A stretch of DNA of 64,000 nucleotides from Streptococcus bovimastitidis (GTDB lineage: Bacteria > Bacillota > Bacilli > Lactobacillales > Streptococcaceae). The DNA lies in assembly GCF_001885095.1 (NCBI RefSeq), contig NZ_LZDD01000003.1, positions 124,001 through 188,000 on the forward strand, read 5' to 3'. The number at the start of each line of letters is the position of its first letter. The stretch's first letter is position 1. The position numbers were made by a program, and so were the translations under genes. This document shows, one piece after another, positions 24,854 through 32,972 of this stretch. The notes under the pieces are model-generated. The model made no database searches and was not told where the DNA came from. It saw nothing but the letters and a program-made list of their open reading frames with translations.

Positions 24854-26911
24854 TTGAATCAGAGAAGTAAAGAAATTTTACATTTTATTCTTGAAAGAAA
24901 CAGATCATCTCTTTTTGAGTTATCGGAATTACATGAAGTTTCAGAAAGAACAATTAGAAATGATATTTCATCATTAAATGATTATCTTCAAAATTTAAAT
25001 TTTGGTCATATTTTAATAAAGAATAAAAAGGTTGAATTGAATCTTAAAGTTTCAAAAAAAGAAGTCGTTAAGGAACTAAATCAATTTAATGTTTATGAAT
25101 ATAAGTTTAGTAGCGAAGAAAGAAGCTTGATCTGTTTATTAATTCTTATTTCCTCTAAAGGCTATGTCACTCTGAATCAGTTGTCTGAGCGTCTATTGGC
25201 TAGCCGTTCCACAATTGTAAATGATGTTAAATCCATGAGAAAATTAGCTTTACAGCACAAGATAAAAATTATATCCAAAGCAAATAAAGGGTTTACTGTT
25301 GAAGCAAAAGAAGAGTATATAAGAGAGTTTATTTTCAAAATAATTAGTCAAGAAAATTTTTCTATATTAGAGTCAATTATTTTTGAGGAAGACAAGAAAA
25401 AGAGAATAGAATTTGAAAAATATCAAAAGTTACTATATAAAAGTAATTTTTTTCAAAATTTAACAGAAAATCAGTTGAATGAATTTCTTAATTACTTAAT
25501 AATTTCATCCTATCGAAATTTGAATGGTTATCAACTCAAAACAAATTTGGATTGTCCTAATGAATTGATATCATTTATAGAAAATGAAAATATCATTGAG
25601 AATATTAAATATTTATCTTTAAAAGATTTTTCATTTATCTATGAAAAAGTTATTTCAAACAAAGCCTCTTTTTCTTTAAGTACTGATATTAATAAAGAAA
25701 CACTTAGAATTCAAGTAACGACAATGGAGTTTATCGGAAAAATTTCTCAAGAACTTCAGATAGACTTCAAAGATGACTACATGTTTTACGAAAATTTTTC
25801 TGCTCATTTATTAAGAATGATGAGGAAGGAGAATGTCTACAATGAATTAGTTTTAGATATCAGCAATATTGTTGAGTCAAACTTAAAAATAAAAAGGGCT
25901 ATATTAAATAATCTTTATATCATTGAAAATAATATCGGAAGAAAAGCATCACTAATTGAAATTGATTATATTGTTATCCACGTTTATGCGGCAATGGAAC
26001 GAAAAAAAAGGATTGGTGCTAATTTTAGAGTTGCTGTTCTTACAGAGAAAAAAGCTACTGAAGTCTTTTTCTTAGAAAGTAAATTATTAAATAATTTTTC
26101 TTTCAATTTAGATATCTACTCAATAAACGACTCAATTCGAGGAGAGTATGATTTAATCCTAACAACTACAAAAATTCCTAATAAAAATTATATACAGATA
26201 TCACCATTTGTATCTGATGAAGATTATATTTTAATTGCAAATCATCTTAATAAAATTTATCGAGACAGAGAGTTACACAATCTAAATCTTGGTAGAGACA
26301 CCATTTCCAAATTATATGAAATGATTGAAGAGGAAATTGATCTCCATTCAGATAATATTATTAATTTGAAAAAAAGCATTAAAACCCGATTGTTTTCGAG
26401 TGTAAATTCAGAAGACAATACTTGTGAAACATTATTACATGAATTTTTGACTCCTAATAGAATAAGCCTGGATATTGAAGTATCAGATTGGCGAGAATCT
26501 ATTTATTATGCAGGTGAATTGTTAGTTGAACAAGGAGATATTGATAAAAAGTATTTAGATGTAGTGGTTGAAAATATTCGAAAAAATGGACCCTATGTGG
26601 TTATTTCAAAAGGCTTTGCTTTTCCACATGCGCAAATAGGTGAATACAACTTTAATACTGCGATGAGGTTGATCAGATTGAAAAGTCCAATTTATTATTC
26701 TGATAATCAGAAAGATGTCATGAATGATATTACTACGCAGCCAGTAAAATATGTATGTATTTTATCAGCAACAGAAGAGCAAAAGCATTTAAAAGCTATC
26801 TTTAATTTATTTAATTTATTGAAAGAAAATACATTTAAAGAGAAATTGGACAGTTGTAAAACAAGTCAAGAGGTTTATGAATTAATAAAAATGAAAGAAC
26901 ACTTAATGTAA
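24854..26911 (+). CDS. PRD-containing transcriptional regulator of the galactitol-type PTS
   Basis: A 685-residue BglG/MtlR-type regulator. It has an N-terminal helix-turn-helix (SLFELSELHEVSERTIRND), a second one (VTLNQLSERLLASRSTIVND, about 105-125), two PRDs, a degenerate EIIB-like part (about 395-480) and a C-terminal EIIA-like domain with the phospho-His in GFAFPHAQ (about residue 590). The start is TTG, supported by AAAGGAGG 9 nt upstream. It heads an operon with EIIA, EIIB and EIIC of the galactitol class and is expected to activate it when its EII partner is unphosphorylated. Strong A+T bias sets it apart from the cluster to the left. Confidence 0.88.
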   Translation: MNQRSKEILHFILERNRSSLFELSELHEVSERTIRNDISSLNDYLQNLNFGHILIKNKKVELNLKVSKKEVVKELNQFNVYEYKFSSEERSLICLLILISSKGYVTLNQLSERLLASRSTIVNDVKSMRKLALQHKIKIISKANKGFTVEAKEEYIREFIFKIISQENFSILESIIFEEDKKKRIEFEKYQKLLYKSNFFQNLTENQLNEFLNYLIISSYRNLNGYQLKTNLDCPNELISFIENENIIENIKYLSLKDFSFIYEKVISNKASFSLSTDINKETLRIQVTTMEFIGKISQELQIDFKDDYMFYENFSAHLLRMMRKENVYNELVLDISNIVESNLKIKRAILNNLYIIENNIGRKASLIEIDYIVIHVYAAMERKKRIGANFRVAVLTEKKATEVFFLESKLLNNFSFNLDIYSINDSIRGEYDLILTTTKIPNKNYIQISPFVSDEDYILIANHLNKIYRDRELHNLNLGRDTISKLYEMIEEEIDLHSDNIINLKKSIKTRLFSSVNSEDNTCETLLHEFLTPNRISLDIEVSDWRESIYYAGELLVEQGDIDKKYLDVVVENIRKNGPYVVISKGFAFPHAQIGEYNFNTAMRLIRLKSPIYYSDNQKDVMNDITTQPVKYVCILSATEEQKHLKAIFNLFNLLKENTFKEKLDSCKTSQEVYELIKMKEHLM

Positions 26912-26930
26912 TGGTGAATGAGGTTGATCG

Positions 26931-27383
26931 ATGTTCAAAGAAGAGTTAATTTTTTTAGATCATAATTTTGATTCCAGTGATGAAGTTATAAAATATAGTT
27001 TTAAACAGTTGAGAAGATTGGATTATGTTAAGGAAGAATATCTTGACTCAATTTTAGCCAGAGAAAGTGAATTTCCAACTGGACTAATGACTCATGTAGG
27101 TATTAATATAGCAATACCACATACTGATTCAGACTTAGCAATAAAAGAAGCGATAGTTTTTATTAGAAATAAAAAAGATGTTGTTTTTCAACATATGATT
27201 GATCCCGAAGAAGAGGTACCAACAAAACTAATTTTTAATATTGTAGTAAAGGATCCGAAAAATCAAGTATCTTTTTTGACTAAACTAATGAAAATGTTTC
27301 AAAATGAAATCTTATTAGAATTCTTACTTACAGAAACTGATAAAGAAAAAATCATTCAAACGTTAAAAAATTTTTTAATATGA
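26931..27383 (+). CDS. PTS IIA component, fructose/galactitol class
   Basis: A 150-residue phosphocarrier of the fructose/mannitol IIA fold. The phospho-accepting His lies in INIAIPHTDSDLA (about residue 63), equal to the GatA/PtsN motif. It lies between the regulator and the IIB gene with short gaps and is likely to phosphorylate the IIB encoded next. Sequence is AT-rich like the rest of the island. Confidence 0.9.
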   Translation: MFKEELIFLDHNFDSSDEVIKYSFKQLRRLDYVKEEYLDSILARESEFPTGLMTHVGINIAIPHTDSDLAIKEAIVFIRNKKDVVFQHMIDPEEEVPTKLIFNIVVKDPKNQVSFLTKLMKMFQNEILLEFLLTETDKEKIIQTLKNFLI

Positions 27384-27399
27384 ATAAAAGGAGAAATTT

Positions 27400-27678
27400 A
27401 TGAAAAAAGTAATTGTAGCTTGTGGTGGTGCAGTAGCAACTTCTACTGTAGCGGCAAACAGAATTAAGGACTTATGCAAAGAGAATGGGATTGATTTAGA
27501 TTTAGTACAATGCCGAATTAGTGAAATTGATTCATATATTTCAGGTACTGATTTAATTTGTACAACTATGAAAATAAAAAAATCATACGGCGACATTCCA
27601 ATTTTAACTGTAATGGGATTTATTTCTGGCATAAATGAGGAAAAATTAGAGAAAGATATTTTATCAATCTTAAATTAA
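27400..27678 (+). CDS. gatB: PTS IIB component, galactitol class
   Basis: A 92-residue IIB domain. The P-loop with the active Cys is at the very start (VIVACGGAVATSTVAAN, Cys8), as in GatB/SgcB. It accepts phosphate from the IIA and donates it to the hexitol carried by the IIC. AAAGGAG precedes the ATG. Confidence 0.9.
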   Translation: MKKVIVACGGAVATSTVAANRIKDLCKENGIDLDLVQCRISEIDSYISGTDLICTTMKIKKSYGDIPILTVMGFISGINEEKLEKDILSILN

Positions 27679-27679
27679 A

Positions 27680-27694
27680 ATGTAAACGCTTAAA
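27680..27694 (+). promoter_or_regulatory. cre-like site between IIB and IIC genes
   Basis: ATGTAAACGCTTAAA fits the cre consensus with one mismatch; such an internal site could act as a CcpA roadblock. Confidence 0.35.
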
Positions 27695-27711
27695 GTTTTA
27701 AGGAGGAGAAC

Positions 27712-29058
27712 ATGGCATTTTTACAATATATCATTGACTTAGGAGCAGCTGTTATGCTCCCACTAGTGATTTTTATCATTGCTGTAGCATTTGGAATAAA
27801 AGTTGGGAAAGCCTTTTATTCAGCAGTTTCAATTGGTATTGGTTTTGTTGGTATTGGTATCATTGTTGGATTTATGCAAGAAAGTATTGGTCCGGCAGCA
27901 AAGGCAATGGCCGAAAATTTTGGTCTAGGATTATCGGTTGTGGATGTTGGATGGCCTGGAATGTCTCCAATCACTTGGGCAAGTAGCATTGCCTTGATCG
28001 CTATTCCAATCGCCATTTTAGTTAATATCGTAATGCTCTTATTAAAGATGACTCGCGTTGTCAATGTGGACATTTGGAATGTATGGCATATGACTTTTAC
28101 TGGTGCTATTGCATACGTTGCTACAGGAAATTATTGGATTGGTATTTTAGGTGTTATTATTCATGCGGTCCTATCCTATAAATTCGGAGATTGGTTCCAA
28201 TATGACACAGAAGAATACTTTGGTCTAGAAGGAATTGCTGTTCCTCACGGGACATCAGCATATATGGCTCCATTTGCTGTAATGATTGACGCAATCATTG
28301 ATCGTATCCCAGGATTAAATAAAATTAATATCGATAGTGAAAAAGTTGAAAAACGTTTAGGAATTTTTGGTCAACCAGTCATTGTTGCATTTTTCTTGGG
28401 AATCATAATTGGATTATTAGCAAAATATAATTTGAAGGATACTTTGCAGCTAGCAATAAAAGTTGCTGCGGTTATCTCGCTTATGCCAAAAGTGATTAAA
28501 CCAATTATGGAAGGGTTAATGCCTATCTCTGAAATGGTTAAATCAAAACTAGCTAAAAAATTTAGTGGAAGTGAATTTTTAATTGGATTGGATCCAGCAG
28601 TTCTTTTAGGTGATCCTTCAGTTGTATCAGCAGGACTAATCTTTATTCCTTTAAGTATTTTAATTGCATTAATTGTTCCAGGAAATCAGGTATTACCATT
28701 TGGTGATCTGGCAACAATTGGTTTCTTTATCGCCATGGCTGTAGCAGTTCATAAAGGAAATATCTTCAGAACATTTATCTCTGGGTCTGTGATTATGTTT
28801 ATTACGATTTGGATTGCAAACCAATCAATCGGTCTCACAACACAACTAGCTAAAACAACAGGTACTTTGAAAGAAGCAGGTGGTAAAGTTGCTGCTTTGG
28901 ACCAAGGTGGTTCTCCAATTACATATATCTTTACTCAATTAGTACACAATACAAATATGATTGGATTAGTGATAATTGCTATTATCTATTTGATTGGATT
29001 ATATATGACTTGGGCAAGATTCAAAAAGCTCCAACGTTTACATCAACAAGCTGATTAA
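27712..29058 (+). CDS. gatC: PTS IIC component, galactitol class (GatC/SgcC)
   Basis: A 448-residue permease with about eleven helices. Family motifs include GIKVGKAFYSAVSIGIGFVG near the N-terminus, the loop YFGLEGIAVPHGTSAYMAP and GLDPAVLLGDPSVVSAG, all typical of the galactitol IIC superfamily rather than glucose or lactose permeases. The neighbouring dehydrogenase and tagatose-pathway genes point to galactitol, or another hexitol that yields tagatose 6-phosphate. Confidence 0.9.
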   Translation: MAFLQYIIDLGAAVMLPLVIFIIAVAFGIKVGKAFYSAVSIGIGFVGIGIIVGFMQESIGPAAKAMAENFGLGLSVVDVGWPGMSPITWASSIALIAIPIAILVNIVMLLLKMTRVVNVDIWNVWHMTFTGAIAYVATGNYWIGILGVIIHAVLSYKFGDWFQYDTEEYFGLEGIAVPHGTSAYMAPFAVMIDAIIDRIPGLNKINIDSEKVEKRLGIFGQPVIVAFFLGIIIGLLAKYNLKDTLQLAIKVAAVISLMPKVIKPIMEGLMPISEMVKSKLAKKFSGSEFLIGLDPAVLLGDPSVVSAGLIFIPLSILIALIVPGNQVLPFGDLATIGFFIAMAVAVHKGNIFRTFISGSVIMFITIWIANQSIGLTTQLAKTTGTLKEAGGKVAALDQGGSPITYIFTQLVHNTNMIGLVIIAIIYLIGLYMTWARFKKLQRLHQQAD

Positions 29059-29075
29059 GTTGAAGGAGAAATATG

Positions 29076-30116
29076 ATGAAGGCACTAGCTTTAGTTGAAA
29101 ATAATAAAATTGAAATTCAAGAACGAGAAATACCTACCTTAGAAAATCCAGGTGATGTCTTAGTAAAAGTGGCATATACAGGTATTTGTGGTTCGGATTA
29201 CGTTAGATTTTTTGAGAATCAGGCTAAGTATTATCCTATTATATTAACTCATGAGTTTTCAGGAGTAGTCGTAAAAAGTAACTCTAGTCATTATATAAAA
29301 GGAGATAAAGTAGCTGTAATTCCGCTAAAACCTAATTTTGATGATGACCAAAGTCAAAAAGGTAACTATTCTTTAAGTGAAAATTATAGTTTTATTGGTT
29401 CACGAGAAGATGGTGGTTTGCAAGAGTTTATTGTTATTAATGAACAAAATTTAGTTAAAATTCCAGAAAATATAGACTTAAGAACGGCTGCTTTTATTGA
29501 GCCTTTAACAGTAAATCTTCATGGGTTTAGAGTTGCACAACTTAAGGAATTAACAATAAAAAAAATAGCCTTAATTGGTATGGGTACAATTGGATTATTA
29601 GCACTTCAAATTCTGGTCCATTACGGATATGATGTCACCTGTTTTGATATAAGTAAAGAAAAATTAGAATTGTCAAAAAAATTAGGTGCAACTCGGACGG
29701 TTAATACAAAAATAATATCTGATTTAGAAAATTCATATAATCAATTTGATTTTGTTGTGGAAACATCAGGTGCTAACCAAAGCTATTATATTGTCAACAA
29801 ATTGGCTGCAAAAAAAGGGCATATTTTATATATTGGTACACCTCACAAAGATCTACAAATTGATTTCCAAACATTTGAATTAATTAATAGAAAAGAACTG
29901 ACTGCTCGAGGTTCTTGGATGAATTACTCTGCTCCTTGGCCAGGGGAAGAGTGGCAAGAAGCAATTGAATTATTTAAAAAAGGGGCTATAAGTATTGACC
30001 CATTAATTGCATCTGATATTTCAATGAGTGATTTTAGAACCATATTTGATGATTATCGCGAACGAAAAATTGACGGAAAAATATTTATTACTGTATGCGG
30101 AGGTGAACATGACTAA
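29076..30116 (+). CDS. gatD: zinc-type polyol-phosphate dehydrogenase (galactitol-1-phosphate 5-dehydrogenase-like)
   Basis: A 346-residue medium-chain dehydrogenase that should oxidise galactitol 1-phosphate to tagatose 6-phosphate. Catalytic zinc ligands are visible (Cys in GICGSDY, His-Glu in THEFSG) and the NAD fold is GMGTIGLLAL. The lobe that normally holds the structural zinc lacks all four cysteines: aligned with E. coli GatD they read Asn, Asp, Ser and Ser (segment KPNFDDDQSQKGNYSLSENY). ATG at 29076 is preferred, with AAGGAG 7 nt upstream; another ATG is one codon earlier. The 3' end overlaps lacD by 8 bp. Confidence 0.85.
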   Translation: MKALALVENNKIEIQEREIPTLENPGDVLVKVAYTGICGSDYVRFFENQAKYYPIILTHEFSGVVVKSNSSHYIKGDKVAVIPLKPNFDDDQSQKGNYSLSENYSFIGSREDGGLQEFIVINEQNLVKIPENIDLRTAAFIEPLTVNLHGFRVAQLKELTIKKIALIGMGTIGLLALQILVHYGYDVTCFDISKEKLELSKKLGATRTVNTKIISDLENSYNQFDFVVETSGANQSYYIVNKLAAKKGHILYIGTPHKDLQIDFQTFELINRKELTARGSWMNYSAPWPGEEWQEAIELFKKGAISIDPLIASDISMSDFRTIFDDYRERKIDGKIFITVCGGEHD

Positions 30117-31038
30117 TCTCAATAAATTAACAACTAAATCAGGAATTATTTCAGCCTTAGCAATTGACCAACGTGGAGCTCTTAGGAGAATGCTTGGCGA
30201 GGACGCTAAAACTAATGAACTTGAAAATTTTAAGGTTTTAGTATCAGAAACACTTACCTCATATTCAAGTTCAATCCTTCTTGATCCGGAATTTGGTTTA
30301 AAAGCATCTCGTCAGAAAGATGCTAACTGTGGCTTACTTATGGCATATGAAAAGACAGGTTATGATGTGAATACCCCAGGACGTTTACCTGATTTGATTG
30401 ATAATCAAAGCGTGAAACGACTTAAAGAAGAGGGCGCTGATGCTGTCAAACTTTTAATTTATGTTGACGTGGACGAGGATGATGCGATTAACAATGTGAA
30501 AAGGGCGTTTGTTGAAAGAGTTGGCTCAGAATGTTTAGCTGAAGATATCCCTCTATTTCTGGAAATTGTGAGTTATGATGCTAACATTTCAGATAAAAAA
30601 GAATATGCAAAAATTAAACCAAGAAAAGTTATTGAAGCAATGAAGGATTATTCAGATTCACGATATAATGTTTCAGTTTTAAAAGTAGAAGTACCTGTTG
30701 ATATGAATTTTGTTGAAGGATTTGGTGCTGAGCCAATTATGACAGTTGAAGAAGCGTCAAACTACTTTAAAAAACAAAGTGATGCATCTAACTTACCATT
30801 TATATTTTTAAGTGCGGGTGTCAGTGCAGAATTATTTAGAGATACTTTAAAGTTTGCTAAAGAAAGTGGTTCAACTTTTAATGGAGTACTATGTGGCCGT
30901 GCAACTTGGGCTGGTGGAACAACAGTTTTTAAAGAGCAAGGTTATGAAGAAGCGAAAGAATGGTTTAATACCAAAGGAAAAGAAAATATTATTGAATTGA
31001 ATGCTCTAGTAGAACAACTAGCTACTCCAATATATTAA
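30109..31038 (+). CDS. lacD: tagatose 1,6-bisphosphate aldolase
   Basis: A 309-residue class I aldolase of the LacD family, splitting tagatose 1,6-bisphosphate into dihydroxyacetone phosphate and glyceraldehyde 3-phosphate. Recognisable LacD segments are SALAIDQRGALRRM at the start, SILLDPEFGLKAS, and VLKVEVPVD with the Schiff-base Lys. GGAGG 5 nt before ATG 30109 fixes the start; the 27 codons open upstream lie inside the dehydrogenase gene. A palindromic hairpin follows at 31047. Confidence 0.92.
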   Translation: MTNLNKLTTKSGIISALAIDQRGALRRMLGEDAKTNELENFKVLVSETLTSYSSSILLDPEFGLKASRQKDANCGLLMAYEKTGYDVNTPGRLPDLIDNQSVKRLKEEGADAVKLLIYVDVDEDDAINNVKRAFVERVGSECLAEDIPLFLEIVSYDANISDKKEYAKIKPRKVIEAMKDYSDSRYNVSVLKVEVPVDMNFVEGFGAEPIMTVEEASNYFKKQSDASNLPFIFLSAGVSAELFRDTLKFAKESGSTFNGVLCGRATWAGGTTVFKEQGYEEAKEWFNTKGKENIIELNALVEQLATPIY

Positions 31039-31046
31039 ACTAAATT

Positions 31047-31076
31047 CAACTCAATAGTACTATTGAGTTGATATTT
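31047..31076 (+). terminator. intra-operon hairpin between lacD and lacC
   Basis: CAACTCAATAG-TA-CTATTGAGTTG (31047-31070), then ATATTTTTG. It may be a partial terminator or an mRNA-stabilising stem. Confidence 0.55.
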
Positions 31077-31095
31077 TTGTTAGTCAGGAGAAATT

Positions 31096-32028
31096 ATGAT
31101 TACAACTGTTACTTTAAATGCTTCGATAGATAAAGCTTATTATTTAGAACATCAATTATCTGTTGGAAAAGTTATGCGGGTGAAAAAAGTAATAAATTCA
31201 GCCGGTGGTAAAGGTTTAAATGTTGCAAGGATTATTAATCTATTAGGAGAAAAAGTTATTGCTACTGGATTTGTTGGTGGTAATAATGGAAATTATTTAC
31301 TTGAACTCTTAAATAATGACGGAATTACCTCAAGTTTTACAACTGTTCAAAGTGAAACGAGAAGTTGTATAAATGTCATTGAAGAAAATTTTAGATCGAC
31401 AGAATTTTTAGAAAGTGGAGAGAAAATTACGGATGATGAGATTTCACAATTTCTAGAAAACTTCCAACATCAAATTGAGGGTAGTGAAGTTGTTACAATT
31501 TCAGGTAGCATTCCAAAAGGCATAAAGAATGAGTTTTATAAGGACTTGATTGAAATGTGCAACAAAATGGGAAAGAAAGTTATTTTAGATAGCAGTGGTA
31601 TTAGTTTTCAAAAAGGACTCCTTGGAAAGCCAACACTTGTTAAACCCAATAAGGAAGAATTAGAAGCTGTATTTGAATGTGACATTAATTCATTAACGGA
31701 AGTTATAAAGGTAGGAAAAAAAATTAGTGATCAAGGTGTCCCATATGTAGTTGTTTCTCTTGGAAAAAATGGAGCAATAATGATTCATGATAATCGTGTA
31801 TACCATGCAAGACCGCCATTGGTAAAAGCAATAAATACAGTAGGCTGTGGAGATTCAATGGTTGCAGGACTTGCAATTGGTCTTGAAAAAAATACTGATC
31901 CTAAAGATTGTTTAATTTATGCGGTTGCAGTAGGAACTGCCAACGCTATGTCAACTAGGACAGGATATTTTGATATTAGGGAATTTGAGAAAATATTGAA
32001 AAACATTGAAGTAACAGAAATTGTTTGA
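31096..32028 (+). CDS. lacC: tagatose-6-phosphate kinase (PfkB family)
   Basis: A 310-residue ribokinase/PfkB-fold sugar-phosphate kinase. The family signatures are GGKGLNVARII near residue 37 and NTVGCGDSMVAG near residue 250, with the catalytic Asp in the latter. Between gatD and lacD functions it would phosphorylate tagatose 6-phosphate to the 1,6-bisphosphate; 1-phosphofructokinase is the closest alternative but context favours LacC. CAGGAG precedes the ATG. Confidence 0.88.
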   Translation: MITTVTLNASIDKAYYLEHQLSVGKVMRVKKVINSAGGKGLNVARIINLLGEKVIATGFVGGNNGNYLLELLNNDGITSSFTTVQSETRSCINVIEENFRSTEFLESGEKITDDEISQFLENFQHQIEGSEVVTISGSIPKGIKNEFYKDLIEMCNKMGKKVILDSSGISFQKGLLGKPTLVKPNKEELEAVFECDINSLTEVIKVGKKISDQGVPYVVVSLGKNGAIMIHDNRVYHARPPLVKAINTVGCGDSMVAGLAIGLEKNTDPKDCLIYAVAVGTANAMSTRTGYFDIREFEKILKNIEVTEIV

Positions 32029-32038
32029 GGAAAATATT

Positions 32039-32920
32039 ATGGATTACATTTTAAAAAATGAAAAATTAGTCGTTTCTTTTACGTCAAAAGGTGGGTCAAT
32101 TACTTCAATAAAAAATCAAAATAATCTAGAATATCTCTGGCAGGGAGATGAGCAATATTGGTCAGGTCAGTCACCCATTTTATTTCCGATTTGTGGCAGT
32201 TTGAGGAATAATGAAGCTGTAACTCTTGATAATGACATCATAAAAATGCCTAGACATGGTATCGTTCGGAAAAAAGAATTTATCTGTGAAAAAATCTCGA
32301 GGAATGAAATCATTTTTTCAATTCAATCAACAGAAGAGCTTTTAGAACAGTACCCTTTTGAGTTTAAATTATTTGTTCATTATCTTTTGGTTGAAAATCA
32401 AGTCATCATACAATATATTGTTCAGAATTTTTCTCATAAAAAAATGCCATTTTTTATTGGTGCTCATCCAGGCTTCAATTGTCCAATAAATCCTGAATTA
32501 GATTTTAACGATTACAAAGTAAGATTTGAAAAAAAAGAAGACTTGGAGCTATACGATAATGAGCTTGAGAGTGGTCTAGTGAACAGAAATAACTTACGCA
32601 AATGTAACTTTTCAGGAAATGAAGTACCTCTTAGTCATAACTTATTTAAAAATGATACACTTATTTTTTATAATTCTAATTCTCATAAAGTAAGACTTTG
32701 TTCTGAAAAGGACCCGCATAGTATAGAAGTTTTGTACGATGACTTTAGAAATTTATTAATATGGTCTAGTGCAAATAATGGGAAGTTTGTTGCCTTAGAG
32801 CCGATGAACGGAATATCAACGTTTACAGATGAAAGTAATATTTTTGAAGAAAAAGAACAAGTACTTTGGCTAAATTCAAATGATACACAATTCTTTAGTT
32901 ATAAAATAATCATTAATTAG
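32039..32920 (+). CDS. lacX: aldose 1-epimerase family protein (LacX-like)
   Basis: A 293-residue galactose-mutarotase-fold protein. FPICGSLRNN, MPRHGIVRKKEF and GAHPGFNCP match the catalytic region of LacX/YihR-type epimerases, the gene that commonly ends lac or tagatose operons. It may interconvert anomers of a hexose or sugar phosphate in the tagatose route, but its exact substrate is not known. ATG 32039 is chosen (GAGG 9 nt before) over the TTG at 32021. Confidence 0.82.
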   Translation: MDYILKNEKLVVSFTSKGGSITSIKNQNNLEYLWQGDEQYWSGQSPILFPICGSLRNNEAVTLDNDIIKMPRHGIVRKKEFICEKISRNEIIFSIQSTEELLEQYPFEFKLFVHYLLVENQVIIQYIVQNFSHKKMPFFIGAHPGFNCPINPELDFNDYKVRFEKKEDLELYDNELESGLVNRNNLRKCNFSGNEVPLSHNLFKNDTLIFYNSNSHKVRLCSEKDPHSIEVLYDDFRNLLIWSSANNGKFVALEPMNGISTFTDESNIFEEKEQVLWLNSNDTQFFSYKIIIN

Positions 32921-32930
32921 GTTAAAAAGC

Positions 32931-32970
32931 AAAAACCACTTATTCAAAATCTCCTGAATAGTGGTTTTTT
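32931..32970. terminator. bidirectional terminator at the island's right end
   Basis: AAAAACCACT-T-ATTCA pairs with TGAAT-A-GTGGTTTTTT, between the convergent lacX and FAD-protein genes. Confidence 0.8.
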
Positions 32971-32972
32971 CA

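Noticed and set aside
30028..30108. 27-residue extension of LacD
   Set aside because: Lies within the dehydrogenase coding region; GGAGG and family alignment support ATG 30109.
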